A stretch of DNA of 30,823 nucleotides from VRUE01 sp036379955. Lineage in GTDB: Bacteria > Actinomycetota > Thermoleophilia > Solirubrobacterales > 70-9. Positions 1-7,943 of this stretch are shown one piece after another; within the stretch, counting starts at the first letter, position 1; each line of letters begins with the position of its first letter. A program made the translations under genes and the position numbers. Location of the stretch: positions 1 through 30,823 of the forward strand of contig DASVFR010000042.1 in assembly GCA_036379955.1 (NCBI GenBank). Reading direction: 5' to 3'. The notes beneath the pieces are model-generated. The model saw only the letters and a list, made by a program, of their open reading frames with translations. It had not been told where the DNA came from and did not search any database.

Positions 1-73
1 GGCACCCTGCCTGCGGCGTTGCTCCAGCCTGCGAGGGTCTGACTCATCGAGAGTTTCATGTTAGAAGCCGCCA

Positions 74-697
74 ATGTCGGACGTTGAAATCATCACCTTC
101 GGCTGCAGGCTGAACGCCTACGAATCCGAAGTCATGCGCCAGCATGCGAGCGCCGCCGGGCTCGACCGCGCGGTGATCGGCCTCGGCGACGCCGACCTCT
201 ACCGCCAGCTGCTCAGTGAGTTTGGGATCGAGGGCGAGGCGCGCGAGCGCGTGCTCGGCCGGCTCGCCGGTCATGACCTCGTCGGCCTCGAGGTCGAGCT
301 GTCCGAGCTCGACAGGATCGCCGACGAGCAGATCGAGACCTGCATCGCGCTCTCGCAGTTGCGTGGCGGCAAGGAGGTGCTCGACGAGGCTCGTGCTCTG
401 GGCGGCGCGGTGGTCGAGCGGGCCACCGCGCGGCTCGGCGCGACCGTCGAGGCGCTCGAGGCAAGGGGCGTCGCCGGCAGGGTCCAGGTCGATCTCGGCC
501 TGCTGCGCGACCTCGGCTACTACAGCGGCGCCATCCTCGAGGTCTACGACCCGGCGCTGGGGCACGTGCTCGGCGGTGGCGGCCGCTACGACGGACTTTT
601 GAAGCGCTTCGGCCTCGATCTGCCGGCGGCGGGCTTCGCCCTCTATCTGGAGCGCGTGCACGTCGCCCAGATGGAGGAGGAGGGTGGTGCCTCATGA
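74..697 (+). CDS. hisZ: Chimeric ORF: MtaB N-terminus joined to C-terminal part of HisZ
   Basis: The first ~30 residues (MSDVEIITFGCRLNAYESEV then MRQHASAAGL) look like the start of the tRNA-t6A37 methylthiotransferase MtaB, including its first cluster cysteine in TFGCRLN. From about residue 31 the protein changes to HisZ, the HisS-like regulatory subunit of ATP phosphoribosyltransferase: RAVIGLGDADLYRQLL, then DLGYYSGAILEVYDPALG, LGGGGRYDGLLKRFG and the ending GFALYLERV. The 207 residues are far short of a normal HisZ (about 350-400); the N-terminal catalytic-like motifs are missing. The join falls at an Ala-Ala-Gly-Leu stretch that both families can contain there. The stop overlaps hisG in ATGA, so the HisZ portion is in its natural place upstream of a short-form HisG. 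Either a real deletion/recombination or an assembly chimera near the left window edge; I cannot tell which. The 73 bases before it show no recognisable gene. Confidence 0.75.
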   Translation: MSDVEIITFGCRLNAYESEVMRQHASAAGLDRAVIGLGDADLYRQLLSEFGIEGEARERVLGRLAGHDLVGLEVELSELDRIADEQIETCIALSQLRGGKEVLDEARALGGAVVERATARLGATVEALEARGVAGRVQVDLGLLRDLGYYSGAILEVYDPALGHVLGGGGRYDGLLKRFGLDLPAAGFALYLERVHVAQMEEEGGAS

Positions 698-1371
698 GCG
701 TCGAGGTCGCGGGCGCGGTGCGGGCAAAGGCCGAGGGGCCGCTGAAGCTGGCGGTGCCACGCGGCGCCCTGCTCGGCGAGACGCTCGACGCGCTCGACGC
801 GATCGGGATCGAGACCGCCGAGGTGCGCGGCGAGTCGCGCTCGCTGATCTTCGAAGGCGAGGGGATCGTGCTGGTGACAATGCGCCCCTCCGACGTGCCG
901 ACCTACGTCGAGGCCGGCGCCGCTGACGTCGGCATCACCGGCAAGGACGTTCTGCTCGAGCAGGCCGACCGGGTCGTCTACGAGCTGCTCGACCTCGGCT
1001 TCGGTCGCTGCCGCATGGTGCTCGCCGGGCGCAAGGGCGACGAGCGGCTCGGCGAGTCCGAGCGCCGGCTCGGGATGATGCGGATCGCGACCAAGTACCC
1101 GCGCACGGCCGAACGCCACTTCGAGGCGACCGGGCGCCAAGTCGAGGTGATCGAGGTCAAGGGCTCGGTCGAGCTGGCGCCGCTGATCGGGCTGGCCGAC
1201 GGCATCGTCGACCTGGTCGCCACCGGCCGCACCCTGGAGGAGAACGACCTCGAGGTGCGCGAGGAGATAGTCGAGTGCACGGCGAGGTTCGTCGCGAATC
1301 GCGTCGCGCACAAGCTGCGCGCGGCGGAAGTCGACGAGCTGACGCGGAAGCTGCGGGAGACGACGTCATGA
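694..1371 (+). CDS. hisG: ATP phosphoribosyltransferase, short form
   Basis: Catalyses the first step of histidine synthesis, joining ATP and PRPP. The 225-residue protein has the HisG core: LKLAVPRGALLGETLDAL near the N-terminus, the DVGITGKDVLLE segment, and the PRPP-loop region DLVATGRTLEENDLE near residue 175. It lacks the C-terminal regulatory (ACT-like) domain of long-form HisG, so it belongs to the short form that needs HisZ for activity. That makes the truncated HisZ directly upstream noteworthy. ATG overlaps the previous stop (ATGA) and its own stop overlaps the hisD start (ATGA), indicating translational coupling. Confidence 0.96.
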   Translation: MSVEVAGAVRAKAEGPLKLAVPRGALLGETLDALDAIGIETAEVRGESRSLIFEGEGIVLVTMRPSDVPTYVEAGAADVGITGKDVLLEQADRVVYELLDLGFGRCRMVLAGRKGDERLGESERRLGMMRIATKYPRTAERHFEATGRQVEVIEVKGSVELAPLIGLADGIVDLVATGRTLEENDLEVREEIVECTARFVANRVAHKLRAAEVDELTRKLRETTS

Positions 1372-2651
1372 GGGTCCGACGCTTCGAGTGGGAGGGTGCC
1401 GCGGCAACCACCCGCGAGACCCGTCTCTGGGCATTCGAGACGTGGCCGCAGGTGGACGTAACCGAGATCGAACAGACCTTCCGGCGCAGCGACGATCGCG
1501 ATGCGACGTTGCTGGAGCTGGCGGCGCGCTTCGACGCGGCGGATCCGCCGCTGGAGTCCCTGGCGGTCGAGCCCGCGGAGCAGGCCCGGGCGCTCTCCAG
1601 GATCGACCGCGACCTGAGGGAGTCCCTGGAATTCGCAGCCGCGAATATCCAACGGGTCGCGGAAGCGCAGCTCGCAGCGGAGCCGACCAGGGTGGAGCTG
1701 CCCCAGGGTCAGGTGGTCTCGATCCGCGAAGTGCCCCTCGGGGCAGCCGGGATCTACGCGCCAGGAGGGCGCGCGGCCTATCCCTCGAGCGTCCTGATGT
1801 GCGCCATTCCCGCAAAGGTGGCCGGGGTCGAGCGCGTGGTGCTGGCCACCCCCCCCGGGGTAGACGGCGCGGTCAATCCAGCCGTTCTGGCAGCTGCCGC
1901 GCTCTGCGGCGTGGACGAGATCTACGCGATGGGCGGCGCGCAAGCCATCTTCGCCCTTGCCTACGGCACGAAGACCATCCCGCGGGTCGATGCGGTCGCG
2001 GGCCCGGGCAACGCCTGGGTGCGGGAGGCCAAGGCCAGCGTTGCCAGCATCGTCGCGATCGACTCGCTCGCCGGCCCCTCGGAGTTGATGGTCGTGCTCG
2101 ACGGCAACGCCAATCCACAGTGGGCCGCCCTCGATCTTTGCGCGCAGGCGGAGCACGGGGCGGACGCCGTGCTCGTCGCCGTCGCGGTCGATGAGGAGGT
2201 GCTCGAGGCGGTGGGCGAGGAAACCGAACGTGCGGCGGCGAGCCGATCCGGCGTCGCCGACGCTCCCCTGGGGCTGGTCCACGCCCCGAATCTGGTAGAG
2301 GCAGTCGAGTTCGCAAACCTTTTTTCGCCGGAGCACCTTCAGCTGCTGGTCGATGATCCGATTCCGCTTGCCGAAAGGGTCACTACCGCCGGCTGCGTCT
2401 TGGCGGGCTCTCGAAGCGCGACCGCCTTCGGCGATTACGTCGCCGGTTCAAACCACGTGCTGCCAACCTCGGGGGCGGGGCGGTTCTCGGGTCCCCTGGG
2501 GCCCGGCATCTTCCGCCGCAAGATCGCGACCGTGGAGGTTTCCGCTGAGGCCGCGGCGAAGCTTGCCCCGCACGTCGACCGCATCGCCCGCGCCGAGGGA
2601 TTCCCGGTTCACGGCGAGTCGGCCATGATTAGAACCGAGAAAGGCAGCTGA
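1368..2651 (+). CDS. hisD: Histidinol dehydrogenase
   Basis: NAD-dependent, zinc-requiring oxidation of L-histidinol to L-histidine, the last two steps of the pathway. The ATG chosen overlaps the hisG stop (ATGA) and gives 427 residues, the family length; an in-frame start further upstream at 1275 would lie inside hisG and is not needed. Visible family features are GAAGIYAPGGRAAYPSSV, VAGPGNAWVREAKA, the DLCAQAEHG segment with Gln and His zinc ligands, and FSPEHLQLL with the catalytic Glu322-His323 pair. Followed by hisB after one base. Unlike the common hisD-hisC-hisB order there is no aminotransferase gene between. Confidence 0.97.
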   Translation: MRVRRFEWEGAAATTRETRLWAFETWPQVDVTEIEQTFRRSDDRDATLLELAARFDAADPPLESLAVEPAEQARALSRIDRDLRESLEFAAANIQRVAEAQLAAEPTRVELPQGQVVSIREVPLGAAGIYAPGGRAAYPSSVLMCAIPAKVAGVERVVLATPPGVDGAVNPAVLAAAALCGVDEIYAMGGAQAIFALAYGTKTIPRVDAVAGPGNAWVREAKASVASIVAIDSLAGPSELMVVLDGNANPQWAALDLCAQAEHGADAVLVAVAVDEEVLEAVGEETERAAASRSGVADAPLGLVHAPNLVEAVEFANLFSPEHLQLLVDDPIPLAERVTTAGCVLAGSRSATAFGDYVAGSNHVLPTSGAGRFSGPLGPGIFRRKIATVEVSAEAAAKLAPHVDRIARAEGFPVHGESAMIRTEKGS

Positions 2652-2652
2652 G

Positions 2653-3243
2653 ATGAGCCGCACCGCGACAAGGGAGCGCAGCACCGCCGAGACGCAGATC
2701 AAGCTCTCGCTCGACCTCGACGGGGGGGAGGCGAGCGCGTCCACCGGTGTCGGCTTCCTCGACCACATGCTCGACCTGCTCGCCCGCCACGGACGGCTTG
2801 GGCTGGAGGTCGAGGCCAGCGGCGACCTCGAGACCGGCGCCCACCACACGGTGGAGGACGTCGGCATCGTGCTCGGCCAGGCGCTCGACGAGGCGCTCGG
2901 CGACCGCGCCGGCATCCGCCGCTACGGCTCTGCTGTCGTGCCGATGGACGAGTCGCTGGCCGAGTGCGCGCTCGACGTCTCCGGGCGGCCGCTCTGCGTC
3001 TTCGACGCTGACCTGCCGACGACCTCGATCGCCGGCTTCGACACCGAGCTCGCCGAGGAGTTTTTCCGCGCCGTCGCCAACAGCGCCAAGCTGACCCTGC
3101 ACGTCTCGGTCCGCTACGGCACAAACGCCCACCACATGATCGAGGGCTGCTTCAAGGCGTTCACCCGCGCGCTGCGCGTCGCCGTCTCGATCGATCCCGA
3201 GGAGAGCGGCGTGCCCTCGACGAAGGGGACCCTCAATGAGTAG
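2653..3243 (+). CDS. hisB: Imidazoleglycerol-phosphate dehydratase
   Basis: Dehydrates imidazole glycerol phosphate in histidine synthesis, a cytosolic Mn-dependent step. The 196-residue monofunctional enzyme has the paired metal-binding motifs of the family: FLDHMLDLLARHG near residue 35, GAHHTVEDVGIVLG near residue 60, and NAHHMIEGCFKAFTRALR near residue 160. There is no fused histidinol-phosphatase domain. The ATG lies one base after the hisD stop; the 3' end overlaps hisH by 8 bases. Confidence 0.97.
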   Translation: MSRTATRERSTAETQIKLSLDLDGGEASASTGVGFLDHMLDLLARHGRLGLEVEASGDLETGAHHTVEDVGIVLGQALDEALGDRAGIRRYGSAVVPMDESLAECALDVSGRPLCVFDADLPTTSIAGFDTELAEEFFRAVANSAKLTLHVSVRYGTNAHHMIEGCFKAFTRALRVAVSIDPEESGVPSTKGTLNE

Positions 3244-3865
3244 CGCCCGTATTTGCATATTGGACTACGGCATGGGCAACCTACGCTCGGTCGAGAAGGC
3301 GCTCGAGCACGTCGGCGCGACGGCGACGATCGCCAACGACGCGGCGACCGTAGAGGCCGCCGACGGCCTGATCCTGCCCGGGGTGGGAGCCTTCCCAAGG
3401 GCGATGAGCGGCATCGGCGAGCTTGGCCTCGACGAGACGATCGCCGAGCGCCGGCGGGCGGGCGTGCCGATCCTCGGCATCTGCCTCGGCCTGCAGCTGC
3501 TCTTCGACGCGACCACCGAGCTGGGCGGAGCGGACGGCCTCGGCCTGCTGCCCGGGCCGGTCGACGAGCTCACGGCCCCGGGGCTGAAGGTGCCCCACAT
3601 CGGCTGGTCGCCGGTGCGCTGGGAGAAGGAATCGGCCCTGGTCGAGGGGATCGAGTCCGAGACGCCCTTCTACTTCGTCCACTCCTTCGCGCCGGCTCCC
3701 GAGCCGGGCAATCTGCTCGGCACGGCCGCCTACGGCGCCCGCTTCGCCTGCGCCGCCGAGCGCGACAACGTCTACGGCGTCCAGTTCCACCCGGAGAAGT
3801 CGAGCGCCGCGGGCCTGCGCCTGCTCTCGAACTTCGCCGGGATCTGCGCCGCAGTCCCCGCGTGA
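3236..3865 (+). CDS. hisH: Imidazole glycerol phosphate synthase, glutaminase subunit
   Basis: Class I glutamine amidotransferase that supplies ammonia to HisF. Shown by the N-terminal CILDYGMGNLRSVEKAL, the nucleophile elbow GICLGLQLLF with Cys83, and YGVQFHPEKS with the catalytic His185 and Glu187, in a 209-residue protein of normal length. The start overlaps the end of hisB and the stop overlaps the hisA GTG (GTGA). Its partner hisF is two genes downstream in the same operon. Confidence 0.97.
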   Translation: MSSARICILDYGMGNLRSVEKALEHVGATATIANDAATVEAADGLILPGVGAFPRAMSGIGELGLDETIAERRRAGVPILGICLGLQLLFDATTELGGADGLGLLPGPVDELTAPGLKVPHIGWSPVRWEKESALVEGIESETPFYFVHSFAPAPEPGNLLGTAAYGARFACAAERDNVYGVQFHPEKSSAAGLRLLSNFAGICAAVPA

Positions 3866-4584
3866 TCCTCTATCCGGCCATCGACGTCCGCGGCGGTCAG
3901 GCCGTGCGCCTCACGCAGGGCGACTACGCTCGCGAGACGGCCTACGACGCCGATCCGGTCGACGCGGCGCTGCGCTGGGCCAGGGAAGGGGCGGAGTTCC
4001 TGCACGTCGTCGACCTCGACGGAGCCAAGGCGGGCGAGCCCCAGAACCTGGATGCGATCGAGCGCATCGCCGGTGCGGTCGATTGTCCGATTCAGGTCGG
4101 CGGCGGATTGCGCGACGCCGGGTCGGTGGGCGCGATCCTTGGCGCCGGTGCCGAGCGCGTGGTGATCGGCACCGCGGCCCTGCGCGATCCCGCCTTCCTC
4201 GACGCGGCGCTGGAGGCCCACGGCGAGCGCGTCGTCGTCTCGGTCGACGCTCGCGAAGGCAAGGTCTCGCTCTCGGGCTGGACCGAGAGCAGCGACGCGG
4301 ACGTCGCCGACGCCGTCGCCGACCTGAGCGCGCGCGGCGTCGCCCGCTTTCTCTGCACCGCGATCGAGGTCGACGGCACGATGGAGGGACCGGCCCTCGA
4401 CGAGCTGAACCGGATCGCCACCCGCACCAAGGCTCACGTGATCGCCTCCGGCGGCGTCGGCACCCTGGCGGACCTCGAAGGGCTGGCGCGGGTCTCCGCC
4501 CTCAACGTAGAGGGCGCGATCGTCGGCCGCGCCCTCTACGAGCGCAAGTTCACCGTCGCCGAGGCGATCGCTGCCCTAGCCTGA
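3862..4584 (+). CDS. hisA: ProFAR isomerase
   Basis: TIM-barrel isomerase that opens the ribose ring of ProFAR in histidine synthesis. The start is the GTG in the GTGA overlap with hisH; it gives the family N-terminus MILYPAIDVRGGQAVRLTQG with catalytic Asp8, and 240 residues. The second catalytic aspartate is Asp129 in VVSVDAREGKVSLSGW; phosphate loops are seen in QVGGGLRD and IASGGVGT. In some actinobacteria HisA also serves tryptophan synthesis (PriA); I did not find a basis here to decide between the two roles. Confidence 0.95.
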   Translation: MILYPAIDVRGGQAVRLTQGDYARETAYDADPVDAALRWAREGAEFLHVVDLDGAKAGEPQNLDAIERIAGAVDCPIQVGGGLRDAGSVGAILGAGAERVVIGTAALRDPAFLDAALEAHGERVVVSVDAREGKVSLSGWTESSDADVADAVADLSARGVARFLCTAIEVDGTMEGPALDELNRIATRTKAHVIASGGVGTLADLEGLARVSALNVEGAIVGRALYERKFTVAEAIAALA

Positions 4585-4589
4585 GTGCC

Positions 4590-5348
4590 ATGGTGCTCAA
4601 GCGCGTCATACCGTGCCTCGACGTCGACGCCGGCCGCGTCGTCAAGGGCACGAACTTCGTCGGCCTGCGCGACGCCGGCGATCCGGTCGAGCTGGCGGAA
4701 CGCTACGACGCCGAGGGCGCCGACGAGCTGGTGTTTCTCGACATCACCGCCTCCCACGAAAAGCGCGACACGATCGTCGAGCTGGCCCGGCGCACCGCCG
4801 ACAACGTCTTCATCCCCTTCACGATCGGCGGCGGCATCCGCTCCGTCGAGGACGCCCAGGCCGTGCTCGACGCCGGCGCCGACAAGGTCTCCGTCAACTC
4901 GTCGGCGCTGGCGCGTCCGGAGCTGTTGACGGAGCTCGCGGACCACTTCGGCGCTCAGTGCGTCGTCATCGCCATCGATGCAAAACGCGAGGACGACGGC
5001 TGGGGTATCTACGTCAATGGTGGCCGCAAGAAAATCGAGGGGAAGGAGGCCGTAGCTTGGGCTAAAGAAGCTGTAGGCCTAGGTGCCGGAGAGGTGCTCC
5101 TAACGAGCATGGACCGGGACGGCACCGAGGACGGCTACGACCTGGAGTTGACGAAAGCGGTAGCGAACGCCGTCTCAGTTCCTGTAATCGCTTCAGGAGG
5201 CGCCGGCACCCTCGACCACCTCACCGACGCGATCTCCGATGGTCACGCCGACGCGGTGCTCTGCGCTTCGATCTTCCACTACGGCACCTACACCATCCAC
5301 GAAGCAAAGGAAAGGTTGGCCTCGGCCGGCGTCCCAGTCCGCCGGTAG
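4590..5348 (+). CDS. hisF: Imidazole glycerol phosphate synthase, cyclase subunit
   Basis: Cyclase that, with ammonia from HisH, makes imidazole glycerol phosphate and AICAR. The ATG five bases after hisA gives 252 residues starting MVLKRVIPCLDVDAGRVVKG with catalytic Asp11; the second catalytic Asp130 is in CVVIAIDAKR. Further family signatures are FTIGGGIRSVEDA, TSMDRDGTEDGYD and IASGGAGTLDHL. The last third (from about 5030) uses GTA, CTA, GCT, GAA and AAA codons that are scarce in the first two thirds. It is the last his gene here: hisI and hisE are not downstream; the next gene is convergent. Confidence 0.97.
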   Translation: MVLKRVIPCLDVDAGRVVKGTNFVGLRDAGDPVELAERYDAEGADELVFLDITASHEKRDTIVELARRTADNVFIPFTIGGGIRSVEDAQAVLDAGADKVSVNSSALARPELLTELADHFGAQCVVIAIDAKREDDGWGIYVNGGRKKIEGKEAVAWAKEAVGLGAGEVLLTSMDRDGTEDGYDLELTKAVANAVSVPVIASGGAGTLDHLTDAISDGHADAVLCASIFHYGTYTIHEAKERLASAGVPVRR

Positions 5349-5369
5349 TGAGAGCAGGCCCTTCGAACG

Positions 5370-6209
5370 TCAGCGGAGATCCGCGGCAAGTCCGCCGACG
5401 CCGCTAGAGCCAAGGATCTCGAAGCGTTTGAGTTCATAGGGCGCGTCGCGTTCGGCGTAGCCCGGAATCTCGGTAGTGGCGCCCGCATAGCCGGCAGCTT
5501 CAACGGCCGCGATGACCGCTGGGTCGAACTGTCCGGCGGGATAGCAGAAGTTCTCTACGGGCACGTGGTATTCGCGCCGGAGCATTTCTCGCGAGCCGGC
5601 GACTTCTTCTCTGAGCTGTTCTGAGTCGAGCGTGGTCAGGTCCGAGTGGTTGATCGTGTGCGAGGCCAGCTCCCAGCCGGCGTCGATCATCGCTTCGACG
5701 TTGCTCTCGTAGAGGTCCGAGCCTTTGGCCTTGAGGTTGAGCACGCCGGGCCAGCCGTGCTTGCGCAGCTCGGGCAGGGCGTAGGTGAACTGGGGGCGGT
5801 AGCCGTCGTCGAAGGAGATCACGACCGGCTTGGCGGGCAGCGTGCCGTGGCGATACCAGGCGTCCTGCACCGCTTCCAGCGTCACCGCCTCGTAGCCGTT
5901 TTCGTCGAGCCAGCTCATCTGGCGGTGGAAGTCGGGGCGCGTTACGTAGAGCTCCGGATAGGGGGCGTCTTCGGGGGCGGGACCGAGGACGTGGTACTCG
6001 AGGATCGGCACCGGCCCGGTAAAGGGCTTCCAGTCGGGTTGCGGGGTTGCGTTGCGGACCTTTGCGGTGCCTTCTTCTTGGGTAGCCGAAGTCGCCTCCA
6101 CGTGCGGATGCACGTCTCCTGACGAGCCACCGCAGCCCCCGACGAGCGCCACGCAGGTCACGACGGCGACCGCCAGGGCGGCGATCGCCGCTGCTCGTCT
6201 CCCGTGCAC
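5370..6209 (-). CDS. Lipoprotein polysaccharide deacetylase (NodB domain)
   Basis: Probable envelope-anchored carbohydrate esterase family 4 enzyme acting on cell-wall or extracellular glycan. I chose the GTG at 6209: it gives a basic n-region MHGRR, a hydrophobic stretch and a lipobox-like VGGC with Cys26, then a low-complexity linker. The NodB core has the metal/catalytic VISFDDGY (Asp134, Asp135), ASHTINHSDL with the His-x3-His pair, and FCYPAGQFD, the equivalent of the third motif. Length after cleavage is about 254 residues. It converges with hisF (21-base gap) and diverges from the cca gene with only 19 bases between starts. The exact glycan substrate cannot be read from sequence. Confidence 0.88.
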   Translation of the reverse strand: MHGRRAAAIAALAVAVVTCVALVGGCGGSSGDVHPHVEATSATQEEGTAKVRNATPQPDWKPFTGPVPILEYHVLGPAPEDAPYPELYVTRPDFHRQMSWLDENGYEAVTLEAVQDAWYRHGTLPAKPVVISFDDGYRPQFTYALPELRKHGWPGVLNLKAKGSDLYESNVEAMIDAGWELASHTINHSDLTTLDSEQLREEVAGSREMLRREYHVPVENFCYPAGQFDPAVIAAVEAAGYAGATTEIPGYAERDAPYELKRFEILGSSGVGGLAADLR

Positions 6210-6228
6210 GCGATCATGGTAGGCGCAG

Positions 6229-7362
6229 ATGGCGACAGCGAACGAGAACCACAGCGAAAGCATCGCCGAGGCGCTCCAGCACATGCACCCGGAGCTGGAG
6301 GCGGTGCGGGAGGCGGGCGGCGATCCCGTCTACCTGGTCGGGGGCGCCGTTCGCGATCTACTGCTCGGGCGCGGGCGCGCGGATATCGACCTCGTCGTCG
6401 AGGGCAATGCCGCCGGGCTCGCCGAACGGCTCGGCGCCGAGGTTCGCTCGCACGAGCGCTTCGCCACCGCCAAGGTCCGCCTCGACGGACACGAGGTCGA
6501 CATCGCCAGCGCCCGCTCGGAGACCTACCCTCATCCGGGCGCCCTGCCAGAGGTCGAGCCGTCCGCCGGGCTGGAGGAGGATCTTGGCCGCCGCGACTTC
6601 ACGATCAACGCGATGGCGATACCCCTGGCGGGCGAGCCGCGCCTGATCGACCCGCACGGTGGCCAGGCGGATTTGGCGGCGAGGCGGCTGCGCGTCCTCC
6701 ATCCCCGCTCCTTCGAGGACGATCCGACGCGGGCGATTCGCGCCGCCCGCTATGCGGCTCGCTTTGGGCTCGAGCTCGAGCCGGGGACCGAGCGGCTGCT
6801 GCGCGCGACCGACCTCGATACCGTCTCGGCCGACCGGCGCGAGGCGGAGCTGCTGCGGTTGGCGGCGGAACCCAGCGCGGTGCTCGGCTTCGGCCTGCTC
6901 GCAGAGTGGGGAGCGGTCGAATCGTCGGCTGAGCAGGTCGCGCTTGCCGGAAAGGTCGACGAGCTGCTCTCCTCGCCGCCGTGGAAAGGCGTCGCCCCGC
7001 GCGACCAGAGCATCCTCGCCGCCGCGCTCGGTGCGACCGCAGGAGACACCGAGCTCGTGGCCGCGGCCCCGGGGCTGCCTTCCGAGGCGGTCGAGCTGGC
7101 CCGCAGGCACGGTCCGGTCGAGCTCGTCCTGGCCCGGGCCGCCGGCGCCGGGTGGCTCGACCGCTATGTCGCGACCTGGCACTCCGTGGCGCTTGAAATC
7201 GACGGCAACGACCTGATCGCGGCCGGGATTCCGCGGGGGCCGGCGGTGGGCGAGGGGCTGCGCGAGGCGTGGCGGCGCAAGCTCGACGGCGAGATCGACG
7301 GCCGCGAGATCGAGCTGGAGGTTGCCTTGAAGGCAGCGCGGAGGATCGATGAAGTGGCGTGA
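6229..7362 (+). CDS. cca: CCA tRNA nucleotidyltransferase / poly(A) polymerase family
   Basis: Class II nucleotidyltransferase that most likely adds or repairs the 3'-CCA of tRNAs. Motifs: VYLVGGAVRDLLLGRG and ADIDLVVEG with the two catalytic aspartates (52 and 54), DLGRRDFTINAMAIPL, LIDPHGGQADLAARRLRVL, and DDPTRAIRAARYAARFG in the neck domain. The 377-residue protein shows no HD phosphohydrolase domain. Distinguishing CCA-adding from poly(A)-adding activity is not possible by eye. The ATG at 6229 is used; a later in-frame ATG at 6283 (Met19) is a possible alternative because only 19 bases separate this gene from the divergent deacetylase. Overlaps the next gene by 14 bases. Confidence 0.9.
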   Translation: MATANENHSESIAEALQHMHPELEAVREAGGDPVYLVGGAVRDLLLGRGRADIDLVVEGNAAGLAERLGAEVRSHERFATAKVRLDGHEVDIASARSETYPHPGALPEVEPSAGLEEDLGRRDFTINAMAIPLAGEPRLIDPHGGQADLAARRLRVLHPRSFEDDPTRAIRAARYAARFGLELEPGTERLLRATDLDTVSADRREAELLRLAAEPSAVLGFGLLAEWGAVESSAEQVALAGKVDELLSSPPWKGVAPRDQSILAAALGATAGDTELVAAAPGLPSEAVELARRHGPVELVLARAAGAGWLDRYVATWHSVALEIDGNDLIAAGIPRGPAVGEGLREAWRRKLDGEIDGREIELEVALKAARRIDEVA

Positions 7363-7942
7363 GGCCGACGGGATGCGCTGGCTCGAGGCGCGCCTGCCGG
7401 GGGCGACGGCGGCCTTCACCACCCGCGACTTCGGCTCGGCGAGGGAGAGCTTCGAGCCGCTGGCGGCGCTGGGAATCGAGCCGGAGGCGATCGTCAGCGC
7501 CTGGCAGGTGCACGGCGCCAACCTCGCCTTTCACGATCGCGGCGACGAGGTCCCTGCGGAGGCCGACGGCCACGTGATCGGCGATCCGGCGACGGTGGGC
7601 CTCGTCTTCGGCGCCGACTGCCTACCGATCGCTCTCGTCGGCTCCGGCGGCGCGGCGATCGTGCACGGGGGGCGCCGCGGCCTGGAGCAGGAGATCGCCA
7701 CCCGCGGCGCCGCGGCGGTGGAGGCGACTGCTGCCGCGATCGGCCCCGGCGTCGGCCCATGCTGCTACGAGGTCGACCTCTGGCGGGAGGCGCGACGGCA
7801 GCTGAGTGAGGCTGGCGTCGAGCGGATCGAGTCCGCCGACCTCTGCACCTGCTGCGAGACCGAGCTCTTCTTCTCGCACCGCCGCGACGGCGACCCGCGA
7901 CGCCAGGCCGGCCTCGTCTGGCTGGAGAGAGGGGAGGGCTGA
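7349..7942 (+). CDS. pgeF: PgeF/YlmD/YfiH-type multicopper-like purine/peptidoglycan-editing protein
   Basis: Member of the family once called polyphenol oxidase/laccase domain, now linked to purine nucleoside cleavage and to peptidoglycan editing. The putative metal site is complete: His55 in WQVHGAN, Cys91 in GADCLPIAL and His106 in IVHGGRRG. GPCCYEVD and the ending FFSHRRDGDPRRQAGLVWL are also typical. Odd points: the usual HAGWRG motif is HGGRRG here, so the tryptophan is replaced by arginine, and 197 residues is short for the family (about 240-280). Often found near sepF and yggS in Gram-positives, as here. Confidence 0.87.
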   Translation: MKWREADGMRWLEARLPGATAAFTTRDFGSARESFEPLAALGIEPEAIVSAWQVHGANLAFHDRGDEVPAEADGHVIGDPATVGLVFGADCLPIALVGSGGAAIVHGGRRGLEQEIATRGAAAVEATAAAIGPGVGPCCYEVDLWREARRQLSEAGVERIESADLCTCCETELFFSHRRDGDPRRQAGLVWLERGEG

Positions 7943-7943
7943 G

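Noticed and set aside
1850..1862. C-run followed by G-run in hisD as a possible frameshift site
   Set aside because: The HisD reading frame continues normally on both sides with conserved motifs.
978..2336. Long minus-strand open frame opposite hisG/hisD
   Set aside because: The plus strand carries unmistakable hisG and hisD; the antisense frame has shadow-type composition from GC-rich codons and no recognisable motif.
4083..4589. Upstream extension of the hisF frame over hisA
   Set aside because: It reads hisA out of frame; MVLKRVIPCLDVD at 4590 is the normal HisF start.
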